Shown piece after piece: positions 31,302 to 41,599 of a stretch of 64,000 nucleotides of DNA. Every line of letters starts with the position of its first letter. The first letter of the stretch is position 1. The position numbers and the translations under genes were made by a program. The stretch covers positions 24,115,398 to 24,179,397 of the forward strand of contig NC_092577.1 of assembly GCF_037975245.1 (NCBI RefSeq). Direction: 5' to 3'. Under the pieces are notes generated by a model that saw nothing but the letters and a program-made list of their open reading frames with translations, ran no database searches and had not been told where the DNA came from. The stretch comes from Apostichopus japonicus (lineage: Eukaryota > Echinodermata > Holothuroidea > Aspidochirotida > Stichopodidae).

Positions 31302-34300
31302 TGCTACCCTTGGACAATGCATTGTTGAAATGTCCAGACCAAGGATTGTTCTGGCTCCTATTCCCTTAGGTCTTGGTGTTGAAATGCACCACCAGTACGG
31401 ATCGCGGTTCTTAATTGATAGTTTGAATAATCATGGGCTATGCGTGTCCTATTCAGAGGTACTGAACTTTGAATCAAGTGCGGCTTGTTTCAAGGGCACA
31501 GGTATTCCGGTAGCTGGATACTTTGGTCAGTACATAGCCGACAATGTCGACCATAATCTGAGAACTTTAGATGGACGCGGTACAGTCCATGCAATGGGCA
31601 TAATGACAATGACCCCAGGTATGCCAAAAAAAAGTTGCTTTTCCGCGACTAACCAACCTCTTAACTGCAGGTGGACTGGAGGATAACAAAATTGCAATTC
31701 GCTACTATAGATACCTTAAAGGGAAGAGCCTTCCATTGGTGTTCAGGAAATTGCCCCTTGTTGAAATAGCCAATGAACAGCATGGAAAACTGGACACTTT
31801 GTGGAAAGTATCATGGTCCCTTCGACCACGTTCTACAGGCTGGAGTGGAATGTTGCAGGCATTGCGCAAGGGTGACCATCCAGGAAAGTCTAGTGTTCAC
31901 TTTCTTCCTATGTTGGATCTTGACCCAAAATATATGACATGCATTTATTCCACACTCCACTTCGTTGCGACTGAAAGCAATCGCCAAGGCACAGTTCCAG
32001 TGGTAACATTCGACCAGCCTCTCTGGTGGAAATCTAGAACAATCATTCTGAATGAAGACGCAGCCAGCATTCTCAAGCCAATCATACTGATACTTGGGGT
32101 TTTTCACACCGTTATGAGTTGCCTTGGCAGTATCGGTCACATAATGGAAGGATCGGGCCTGAAGGAAACGCTGGAGCTAGTTCATGCTGGCAATGCTGTG
32201 GGGCACATGTTAGGTGGAAAGGCATATGCAAGGGCTGTTAGAGGACACTTCCTGGTAGACGCTGCTTTAAATGCGATCCTCTTAACACGATGCTATCATG
32301 TACCAGTTTTTTCACAAGAGGAAGACGTCCCAGATACATCAGATGACCTTCGGGAGGCCCTGAAATGTTGTGATGCTTTCCTGGCAGAGGACATGACTGA
32401 CGAAGTGGTTTGCCAGCAGGACGTGTTTCACCGGATAAAGGAGAAAATGGGAGCACAGAAAGGACGTTTGTCTGAGCTCCCAACAGGAAACCTTTGGATC
32501 GAGTACATGGGAATGGTGGATTTGCTGAGATCTCAAAGAACGGGTGACTTTCAGTTGTACCTGAGGTGTCTCCAGGACATGCATCCCTATCTTGCCGCAT
32601 CTGGACAACCACTACGTGAAATCAGTGCAGATCCATCTTCAGGATATGCTGGAATTGAAAGAAACAAACCCTTATGTCTACAACAGGTTCAGTTCTGGTC
32701 TGTTTGTCATTCGGCGCAGTGACCGCTGGGTTGCCTAGTGACCTAGTCATCGAACAGGCTCTTATGCGGACAATCAAAACCACAGGGGGTTTGACAAGAG
32801 GCCGGGGTATGTAAGAGAGGCAGCGGAAACGCTGGCTTCTTGCAATGCCCGCCTGTGCTGACATCAATGAATCGATGCAGGAACTTACAGGTGCAACATA
32901 CAATACTAGTGATCAGCATAAGGACCTTTTTGTTTCACGGAAGGAACGCGATCATAAAGACACGAGATCTTCCAGTACCTCAATGACTACAATCCATTCG
33001 TGTCAGAAGAAGGAGCATTGTACAGCGTAGCCACTGGCGTGACTGCAAGTGCCTCGTGTAACCCACATGAAGCAAGGACAGTCGGAGAAGCTAACTTGGA
33101 CAAATGATGGGACAAAACGCATTTGACTTTGTCTTCAGAAGGAAGGAACAAATAGAAAGAATGGGACTGAAACAGCTGGTTGTGGATGACGAAAAAGTGA
33201 AAATTTACCCTCAGCTTCTCTTTCAGAGGCTGCTAATTCTAGCTAACAACAGTGACTATAGCTTGGACGATCTATTGAAATATGATCTTCCTGCGCAACC
33301 GACAGCATTGTTTGATAAACACGGTCTTCTCCGCCAAGCAAACAAGCCACAACTGGCTGATGCGCTACCGCCCACTTCATCGAATGAAGTCCAGCAGACG
33401 CGTGACAGCAAACCAGTGTACAATGTCCTCGATGGAGGTTCTCTTTTACATAGATTTCCCTGGAAAAGGGGTGAAACGTTTGACTCCATAGCTTCTACCT
33501 ACGTCAAGTATGTGAACACGTTTACAAATCCAATTGTCGTTTTCGATGGATATGAAACGGACAGCTCCACAAAATATTTGACTCATCTCAGGCGATGAAA
33601 GGGTGCAGTTGGTGCACAGATGTTCTTCACTAGCAGCATGGCGTTAAAGTCGAAAAAGGAACACTTTTTGGCAAACATCGAAAATAAGCAGATATTCATC
33701 AATTTCCTGTCTGAAAAACTCCAAACCCAGGGTATCAAAACATTGCACTCCAAAGGTGACGCTGATCTTTTGATTGCATTGACTGAGGTGAAGTGCGCAA
33801 AAATTGGTGCTACACATGTTATCGGAGAAGACACCGACCTTCTGGTGTTACTTTGTCACCATGCTGAAGAGGAAAGGGATGAGTTGACATTTCGGTCGGA
33901 CAAAGCAGTGAAACGAGATACAAACACTAAAAATAGAGAGTGGCAGATCAATGCTTTGCAGACTTCTCTGGGTGAAAAAGCTGTGCTACCTGTTACCCAT
34001 CATCCATGCCATTGGAGGTTGTGACACAACTTCGAGATTGTACGGGATTGGTAAGGGACTACCTCTCAAAAAGGCGTTGTCAAACACTTCGTTTGCAAAG
34101 CAGCTGGAGCAAGTGTTGGATTGTTCCACTCGTGAGGAGATGAAAACCTCGGGGGAGAAGGTCCTAGTAGAATTATACGGAGGCAAGAACACAGAGTCCT
34201 TAGATTCACTGAGGATAAGGAAGTTCAAGGACAAAGTAGTGAGGTGTGCTTCCAGCGTAGAGATACAAAATCTTCCACCCACACTGGATGCCGGAATGTA

Positions 34301-34607
34301 CCACATATATCCAGCCTTTTACCAAGCTAAATGTTGGATGTCAAAGGATGAGGACTGTGCATTGAGGGCAGTAGATTGGGGATGGCAGGACCTGCAGGGC
34401 AAACTTATGCCTACAACAATGGACTGTCAGCCTGCCCCTGACAATATTCTCAAGTCGATAAGGTGCCATTGTAAAGGGGACTGCTCCACGAACAGATGCA
34501 GCTGCAGAAAGCAAGGCCTGAAATGTACAAATGCCTGTGGTGAATGTCGTGGTGATGCCTGTTCCAATAGCACAGCTATTGACGTGACTGAGGAGATGGA
34601 CATGTAA
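31302..34607 (+). pseudogene. PIN/FEN-like nuclease and CXC-tail gene, unrecognised family
   Basis: Coding begins at a likely acceptor (CCCCTTTTTAAG) at 31301 and ends at the TAA near 34605. A 52-bp intron, 31619-31670 (GTATGC...CTGCAG), restores the frame precisely. N-terminal half: ARPIPLGLGVEMHH-type region and GYFGQYIADNVDHNLRTLDG (about 31330-31590), then LDLDPKYMTCIYSTLHF. C-terminal half (33104-34607): a FEN/PIN-like set of acidic sites, IVVFDGYETDSSTK, LHSKGDADLLIAL, VIGEDTDLLVLL and AIGGCDTTSRLYGIGKG, then a CXC-type tail with CHCKGDCSTNRCSCRKQGLKC. Frameshifts occur near 32625, 32815, 33598-33620 and 34000. I recall similar uncharacterised multicopy proteins in cnidarians, arthropods and fish. 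Activity is inferred. Confidence 0.6.
31619..31670 (+). other. 52-bp GT-AG intron of the PIN/CXC gene
   Basis: The segment starts GTATGCC and ends TTAACTGCAG. Removal joins ...ATGACCCCAG to GTGGACTGGAGG and yields a continuous Pro-Gly-Gly-Leu reading frame into the next 300 codons. Unspliced, the frame stops at 31684. Confidence 0.65.
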
Positions 34608-34772
34608 CTCACGGGGGCTGAGCCAGGTAGCGCAGCTAGTTTATGGACTAAGTATTTGGTCGCAAAGAGTGTTCTAGGGCTAAAGAAACAGCAATCAGCA
34701 ATCAAAACCAAATTATACAGAGAATTACAATAACAAGGTACAAAATGTCTATTTTCAGTACAAATCAGGGAC

Positions 34773-34791
34773 TACGTCATGACATGACGTA
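34773..34791. repeat. Perfect 19-bp palindrome of CRE-like half sites
   Basis: TACGTCATGACATGACGTA reads the same on both strands apart from its central base. A second weaker pair (TACGTCATATCATGACG) follows at about 34806-34822. It lies downstream of the PIN/CXC gene. Function unknown. Confidence 0.5.
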
Positions 34792-35069
34792 ATACTACGT
34801 TATAGTTACGTCATATCATGACGAAATTAGCCTTATTTCATAGATTGATATCACATTCCTATCTGTTGGCAATACATTTATGGGCCCTAGAACCACCCAG
34901 AAAAAAGTTTGCTGTACATTGAATTCTGACATGGCGGCCATCTTCAATTTATGCAAATTAGGGCACTTAGGGTGGGTAACTTTGAGATAACTTTCGATAT
35001 GATGTTCAGTGGGGTCCAATGAACCAGTCAAAGCCAAAAAAAAACCTTCTCAAACAATTTGTTCTAGGT

Positions 35070-36020
35070 ATTTTAGAATTTGACTGGACAACAAATTAAA
35101 GCTACAATACCGAAAGATGCTATGAAAACTTGTGGTCTGTTTGGTACACTAACAATTGCAGTTGGCAACAAATATGAAACTGTAGCAAATATAAATGTTG
35201 AAGATGGCATAACAAATGGGATTGGTTGTGTATTGAAAAATATTCATTACATTGACGCCAATAATCCTTTACCTAGTATATTGTGGGTTCAATTTGACAA
35301 TCCAGATGTTGGTAAAATTGCAAGAGCTCGCTACAAAACCTATTACAATAGACACATTGTCAGTACTTGGACACCCATATTTGCTATTAAAAGAAATTTC
35401 CTAGTAACAAAACGAAAAGTCGTAGCTATAAATCAAACTGTGCAGCAACGCCCACCAAATGGTCTTGTGATGTTTCTAAGGCAAAATTTTGCATATTCTA
35501 GTGTGCTTTTTACGTGATCCGCCATGCGGGAAAGAAAACGTCACGGCCAAACGGCACTACCGAACCATCCCATTCTGACAAGCGAAACTCAGGTCAAGCA
35601 AGCCCAAAAAAAAAAAAACATTCTAGTGTATCATTGCATAGCAGTAATCTGTTTGAATGCATGACTGTGACTAGTCCATTGCTAATACAAGTATCAACAG
35701 TTTATAAGGCTCCCTCTTGTTCTTTCCATGAATTTAAACACTTCTTTGAAATTCAACTTAGGCCACAAGTATCAATCGATGAGCCTTTTCCTATTGTGGG
35801 AGGTTTCAATTTCAATGTCCGACAGGAATCTACATTTCTACAGTTCATGACCTCTACATTTCAATGTGAACAATATGTTAATCAACTAAGTACATCAGCT
35901 ACCACCATAGACCTGGTATTTTGGAATGTAGATATACTTCTATGCCAAGCAGTCTAATTGTGTGTGGTCTGACCATAAAACTCTGCAAGTTGCAATTTAA
36001 ACATTCCAGTATTAGTAACA
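35070..36020 (+). pseudogene. Helentron-like PIF1 helicase end and APE-type endonuclease
   Basis: 35080-35504 reads as the C-terminal part of a PIF1-type helicase of Helitron/Helentron proteins (GTLTIAVGNKYETVANINVE, DGITNGIGCVLKNI, STWTPIFAIKRNF, KRKVVAINQTVQ). After the LINE-tail insertion the frame continues in an APE-like endonuclease: VSTVYKAPSCSFHEFKHFF, FPIVGGFNFNV, TTIDLVFWN, and WSDHK in another frame near 35965. A helicase followed by an endonuclease is the hallmark of Helentron (Helitron2) elements. The expected GDFN reads GGFN, so this copy has lost that Asp. Rep domain and termini are not in view. Confidence 0.65.
35505..35619 (-). mobile_element. 115-bp Tx1-like LINE 3' tail with 10-bp target duplication
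   Basis: The minus strand carries the last ~115 bp of the Tx1-like LINE, ending at 35505 with CACGTAAAAAGC. ATTCTAGTGT flanks it at 35495-35504 and 35620-35629. The 5' truncation point lies in the T-rich part of the 3'UTR, seen here as A13 on the plus strand. It interrupts the Helentron-like coding region, which continues on the other side. Confidence 0.88.
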
Positions 36021-36149
36021 TATTTGGAATAATGCATGACTTTTTGGTTGCTCTTATTCCTTTCATCATCAGATGGCATCGAGGACAATGGTTGTGTATA
36101 TGCTTACCGAAATGGAGACAAGAGGTTGTAATTATTTTGCTTATGCAAT

Positions 36150-37155
36150 TTCAGAAGACAACGACATCCATGAAATGTTCGTCGTCAGCACTGGGAAGTC
36201 GCTGGCCAAAACGCTAGCAACCAAGTTAAAGAAGGAAATTTTTTGGTCCTAGCGAACTTTTCTTTGAATAAGCAACAGGAATGTTCGTATCTGCGGTTGG
36301 CTGCCGACAAATGAAAGGTAAGATTTAACCAAGATTCACAATTGGTTTAAGTGGTACTGACACTTATGTACTTTTACCAGATCTCTGACGAACATTTTTC
36401 CTACAGCAGGTATCAACCATTTATCCAATTGAAAGTTGAAACCATTCAGTTCAATCGTAAGTTGGGTAATAAAAGACCCTCTTCAGGACTTGAACAGTTG
36501 GCTCGCCCAAACCTTTCGTATTTTATTCATATCAGTCTGCTCATTTTCATATGTATATAGACAACATTGAAGATTCCAGATACATCCAGTCATATACTAC
36601 AAATTATACACAAATGAACTAGGATTGGCAGACTACCTTCATCTGTATCCACAGACATCACCTGAATAGTGTGGATTGGTTTGAATGGCGAAAAGGGAGA
36701 AGACTAGTGGAAGCAGAAACGTGGGGGTTTTATATATGTAAAAAGACATGTGGCTGGTTGTTTGCAAGAAAAACGACTTGCAAGCAAATTTTGTGCTGCT
36801 AGCTATCACAAATATTTCAAAATGTTTTTCAGATAAGAACTTTCAACTAAATTTCTCAAATCTCAACATGCTACAAAACTAGTGAGAGTACTTTTGAATA
36901 ACCAATTGTTCATATTTCCCATTAAAATGAAAGTTCTTCATAACACATTCATCACATTTATTGTACCCATACCACCAGTGAAGAACAAACATCTATTTCT
37001 TATTCACAATAGGTTTTCAAAACATGAAAGTCATTCCGCCTTCCAAAAGAAAAACTAGAGAAGTTTTTCAATCCGACACTCTGCACCATTCCTGATGCTT
37101 TAGCGTCACCAAAGAAGAGGAAGCTTTCCGTTGAAGGAAAAGTAGCAAAGGTAAA
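36150..37155 (+). other. Two weak exon-like segments, unrecognised
   Basis: About 36152-36250 reads NDIHEMFVVSTGKSLAKTLA after a possible acceptor. About 37045-37151 reads LPKEKLEKFFNP and SPKKRKLSVEGKVAK and ends at a GTAAAT donor. Both are too short to identify. The rest of 36020-37650 shows nothing I can support. Confidence 0.2.
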
Positions 37156-37659
37156 TTAATATGTTTAAAGTATCTAATCAAAATAAAATGTTAAAGGTGG
37201 AACAGGAAAGGGATTCACAAAGCAGTCATAGTTAAGTGGAATGTAAGTTTCTTTTTAATGAAACTTTCATTTGGAAATTGTAAAGCTACACCAAAGTCAC
37301 TACATCACAAAAATTGTTCAATTGCTCAGTTAAAGCAACTGAGCAATCCAACATTTTTCTGATATTTGATAAGATTTTATCTTGTTATCTAAACAATTTA
37401 CTGAAAAATGTCACCTTATGGGGCAAAGTTTTTCTTATGTTCATGGCACTTTTATGCTTCCGTAGATTAGCATTGCGCGTTTTAATTGTATACTATTAAA
37501 TATTAAACGTATATCCTGAACTTACTTTAAGCTAACGAACATGGTCAACCCATCCAATAGTAAAATTAATGCATAAATTATCCAAATTGAAGCTGGCAAA
37601 CGTTGTGCAGTAGTTCTATTAGGCATTATTATTTTTTTAAAAATCATACGTTTCTTGCT

Positions 37660-38265
37660 TTCTTGGTATTAATATTGATAGCAAACTCTCTTGGAATAAC
37701 CATATTTCGTCAGTATGTAACACTGTAGCAAAAAATACTGGTATATTATCTAAACTGAAATATTTCCTCCCACAGCATGTCCTTAGAATGCTTTAGCAAA
37801 CACTAGTTCTGCCACACTTATCCTATTGTACAACTATTTGGTCTGGTACATACAATGGTAATATTGACCTCCTAAATATTCTCCAAAAGAGGGCTATACG
37901 TCACATTGCTAATGCCCCACCACTTGAACATACTAGTGGAATATTCAAGTCCCTAAATTTATTAAAACTCGGTGATATTATAACAGTCAAGGTTGCTGCC
38001 TTTGCTTACAAAGCATGGAATGGATTACTGCCAGTCACTTTTAATGACTTTATTTGTAGTAACAGAGTCTTACATGACCATCACACAAGACAAGCCAACA
38101 ACGCTCATTGCAATTTTTACCATAGTAACATAGGGAAATTCGGTCTTCGTAACAGAGCAATACAAATCTGGAATGATCTATGAAAAAATTTTCAGTTCAT
38201 AACTTCAAAACCCACATTCACCAGACATTTGAAAAAGGAATTTATTAGCTGGTACTAGTAATATT
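37660..38265 (+). pseudogene. LINE RT C-terminal fragment, CR1/L2-like
   Basis: The frame starts at FLGINIDSKLSWNNHISSV and runs through LSKLKYFLPQHVLRML, PHLSYCTTIWSG, NILQKRAIRHIANAP, SLNLLKLGDIITVK, and NRAIQIWNDL to a stop near 38265. One in-frame TAG near 37792 and another near 38180 break it. It is a 5'-truncated copy of a family different from the RT at 27160-28455. Confidence 0.7.
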
Positions 38266-38567
38266 TTATTACTGTATTACTGTATAATATTTTTACTGTA
38301 TGTTTAATCCTTACGTATATTCTGTATTATCAATATTTGTTCATTTTTCTTTTCTTTTCTCCCAGGGAGTCTCCTACCTTGTTAAAGTGGCCATGACACG
38401 AAAATGTCAAAGTCCTATATTTTTGGGATCCATCAAAGAATGTTCTCTAGAACATGTATCAACCAATCTGCCAGTTTAAAACTTGATTTTTCAAGTCGAA
38501 AATTGAGAATGAATTTACCCTTTTCGGCGTTTGAAACTTTGTTTACTCGAAAATTTTACGATTCGCA

Positions 38568-38585
38568 TGACGTCATGTGACGTCA
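38568..38585 (+). promoter_or_regulatory. Pair of perfect CRE sites upstream of the P2X7-like gene
   Basis: TGACGTCA occurs at 38568-38575 and again at 38578-38585, about 130-150 bp before the likely ATG at 38717. CREs bind ATF/CREB factors. The position fits a proximal promoter, but transcription is not shown here. Confidence 0.4.
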
Positions 38586-38917
38586 CGTTTTGAACACATA
38601 TTTGTTGTCGCTGCTTACGGTACCATTCACGTACACAGTAGACAAGTACACATACCACTAGTAGTTACTAAACAAAACACCGATCACAAGTGCGATATCA
38701 AACCAAAATTTGCTGTGAAATGGCGGATCCAGAGCCAATTGCGGCAACCGCAAGTTCAAAGTGATAATGGTTCTTGACTAGGCAGTGAAATTGGGCTATA
38801 ATTAGAGTGCCCTTTCTCATATTCGAAGCAGAGAGTTAAGGCGATGATCATTCCAATATTGAACCGAACGTTCAGGGTGGAGCGGAGGTGTTAGAACCGT
38901 ATCACTTCGAGCCTGTT

Positions 38918-40731
38918 CAGTTCAGTTCAGTTCAGTTTCTCGTGGAGTGCGGACGTGTTTTCGGCTGCTCTCCACCTTTCGTTGACCACACTTTTATTGT
39001 GTTTTTACGTTGGCCCTTCATTAGTTTACAGTTTGTTTTAGTGTAGTTTGTGTGTTTTGGGTTTGTTTCTTTTTGGTTTTTGTATAGGTGCGTGGCTTTG
39101 CCACACCCCTAGCTGTCATGGCGGCTCGCCGTGACAGCAAAATCGTATTGTTGAGTTTTTCGGGGGAGGCTAAGGTTGTCCCCGTACAAGTTTTTTTCAC
39201 TTTTGCGTTCTGTTGGTTTAAAGGTCCCTGGAGAGGTTGACGCGCTTCAGCGTAAACCTCTCCGGGGTATGAATTGTTTTGATGTACGGTTTACCTCGGA
39301 GGCTGCCCGCGTCCGAGGCGTCCATGTGTTGGAGGGAGTCGAGGGACTGAGGGTCACACCGTATGACAGTTCGGTGTGGGTGACAGTCCTCCATCTCCCT
39401 CTGGACATGTCTGAACAGGTTGTTGTGCGGACACTGGGGCGTTTCGGGAAAGTGACCGGCTACGAGGAGCCGAAATTCCTTGAATGTAAAGGTGTCAAGA
39501 CCGGGACTAGACGAGTTAGAATCGAACTCAAGTCCGATATCCCCTCTACCTTGTGGGCTAATGGGCACAGGGCCCACATTGCATACCCGGGCCAGCCTCG
39601 CACTTATTGGAGGTGTGGGCTGGAAGGGCATGAGGCCAGGTTGTGCCCGAACAAGCGGTGTAGCCGCTGTTTACAGGTTGGGCATACCCTGGCCGAGTGT
39701 AAAGGGGATATCGTTTGCAACTCGTGTGGGAAAACGGGCCATCTCGCCCGTTTATGCCCAGACCGCTCATACGCCGCGAGAGTGGCTACGGGCGTGGTTG
39801 AAGCGGTCCCTGTCCCGGCCTCTGACACCGTACCACATGATGCTCCTGTCATCGCCCCAGTGTCCGACACTAGCGCCCCGATGGAGGCTTTGTTCCCCCT
39901 TTCGAGTCCGACCTCTCCCCTGATCGAACTTGCCGAGACTGCCAGCCTGCCCACTGAAGCAGAGCAGGACAAAACGGCGGAGATGGTACTAGCGGAGTGG
40001 CACGCGGCGCAGGATGCCGCTTTGTACTGGTTCACCGGTAGCTACGCCCGCTATCGGTGATACTAGTCGGGCCCCGAGTCAACCGGCCCAAGAGACATTA
40101 AGTGGCCCAGATTCTGACTCGCCAATGGAGGACTGCACTACAGCCTTTTTAGTTGTGGCTAAGGAGTCCTCCGATTGGTTTGATGAGACAAAACAGGCCA
40201 CTGATCTCATTGACTCGAGTGGCCCTTCCACCCTACCCGCAGCCGCTTCCGCTATACCGGACACGATGGTCGCTAGTGGACCTCCTGTTCCTGACAGGGA
40301 GGTCCACTCGATCAAGGTTGACGAGGAGTTAAGAACTCTGCTCCCTCGTAAGAAAAGGGGGAATACTGTTAGGGGCTTGAAAAGACCCGTATTGGGGAAA
40401 TTTCGCAGGTAATGCGCAAGCCTGTCGTCTGCTATCGGGACGGCGTACCCCGGATGAATTTTGGAGTTAGTTAGTTGTTATGTGCGGGGTGGGGGGTTTG
40501 TGTGGTCCTTATATAATGTGGGTTGGGGGTTTTCTGTTTGTGGTTTGCTTTATTGTTTTGGTTCTGTTGGCCTTTGGGTCCGTGTCCTTTTCGCGTCACG
40601 TTGAACGCTATATTTTATACATTTGTGGGTTAGTGAGAGATTTCTGTTGGTGGGTGTTAAACAGACTGGGATTGTTTTTGGTTTTGTTGACCTTTGGTCC
40701 GTGTCCGTTTCTTTGCACGTAAAAAGCACAG
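38918..40731 (+). mobile_element. ORF1-only LINE with both ends and 12-bp target duplication
   Basis: TTCGAGCCTGTT flanks the insert at 38906-38917 and 40732-40743. The 5' end holds a short (CAGTT)n run, then CGTGGAGTGCGGACGTG, the same start as the Tx1-like LINEs. The 3' end is TTTGCACGTAAAAAGCACAG. In between there are only ORF1 and a 3'UTR of about 320 bp; ORF2 is completely absent. Because both termini and the target duplication are present, the element transposed in this form or lost ORF2 internally afterwards. It disrupts a P2X7-like exon. Confidence 0.85.
39118..40412 (+). pseudogene. LINE ORF1, zinc-knuckle RNA-binding protein
   Basis: The ATG at 39118 gives MAARRDSKIVLLSFSGEAKV. An extra T in the T7 run near 39190 shifts the frame to the main ORF (39176-40060). 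That holds an RRM-like part (GLRVTPYDSSVWVTVLHLPL) and three knuckles (CGLEGHEARLCPN, CSRCLQVGHTLAEC, CNSCGKTGHLARLC). A second shift near 40030 leads to an acidic/Pro-rich tail ending RRKKRGN...GKFRR at 40412. It resembles the ORF1 at 20614-21788 throughout but is clearly a different family. Confidence 0.8.
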
Positions 40732-41599
40732 TTCGAGCCTGTTAAACGAGCCGAAATTGAAGCTCCACAACATATCGAAGAAGAAATCCGTTGGAAACCA
40801 TTGCAAGGAACATACAACGTGGTAAGAATTTATTAACGAAGCATTTAAAAACCAAATCCAGTCCATTTTGTGCATGTGTTGTTGGAATTCGCGGAACACC
40901 CTAAACCGTATTGTGCGTTGTGTTACGGTAACTTACAACCCATATGTAGAGTGTGTAGTACTAGTAGGGTTGGTTGCATACTGAAAGTTTGGCTCGGGGA
41001 TGTAAGTTGCATTATGCAGCCATGCTAGGTAGGCATATGCGTTGTTTCATACTCATTATTACTTGGCTAGTACTTTGGCCTGGAGTTTTGCAAATCAATT
41101 TTCTGAAACAAAACAATGTTTCATGGTACATGAAAGGTGTAAAATCACAACAAATGTAACCATAACTGTACATTGTGTGCCTGCTTGTTATTGTGGACAT
41201 CATGGCCAACATTAATACATTTTGAACTTTCATAAATTTTTTCCCAGGCAGTACAGATACATAGCCTACGGTCAACAGGTTCAATGATACTTGGGGTTCC
41301 TAGCAAGACACGTCAGGGTTGTGCTACCATCATGTGCAGTCCAAAGGATCAGAAGTGATTTTCCAGCCAATGGTCATTACACTGGATTCAAGTTGCCAGG
41401 AGAAAACTCATTGTATAGGAAGCCTTGGTTGAGAAATTCCTCCAGAAACACCTTTCTAAACTACGATTGTGTTGGATTATCAATCCGTCAGGGTTCCCTC
41501 AGTGTTGATATATTGAAATTCAAGACTTTTAATTCAGGATGAAAAGGTTATTTGTGAATTTTCAAATTCTGAACAAATATGGGGCTTAAAACCTTGAAA

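Larger units (their letters stand above)
38717..41545 (+). pseudogene. P2X7-like intracellular-domain protein, interrupted
   Basis: The ATG at 38717 begins MADPEPIAATASS. A piece DDHSNIEPNVQGGAEVLEPY leads to 38917, and after the LINE insertion the same frame resumes at 40744 and runs to a GTAAGA donor at 40822. A later exon from about 41249 has QYRYIAYGQ, YLGFLARHVRVVLPSCAVQ and IRSDFPANGHYTGFK. The last two are the hallmark of the P2X purinoceptor 7-like intracellular domain, a Zn- and guanine-nucleotide-binding module used in many multicopy invertebrate proteins without the channel. A TGA stands where the family has Trp in the W-YLG stretch, and early frameshifts are present. It is non-functional as read. 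Confidence 0.65.

Noticed and set aside
31811-32612. Antisense ORFs opposite the PIN/CXC gene
   Set aside because: The plus-strand frame has the conserved-looking protein; the minus-strand frames have no recognisable motifs.
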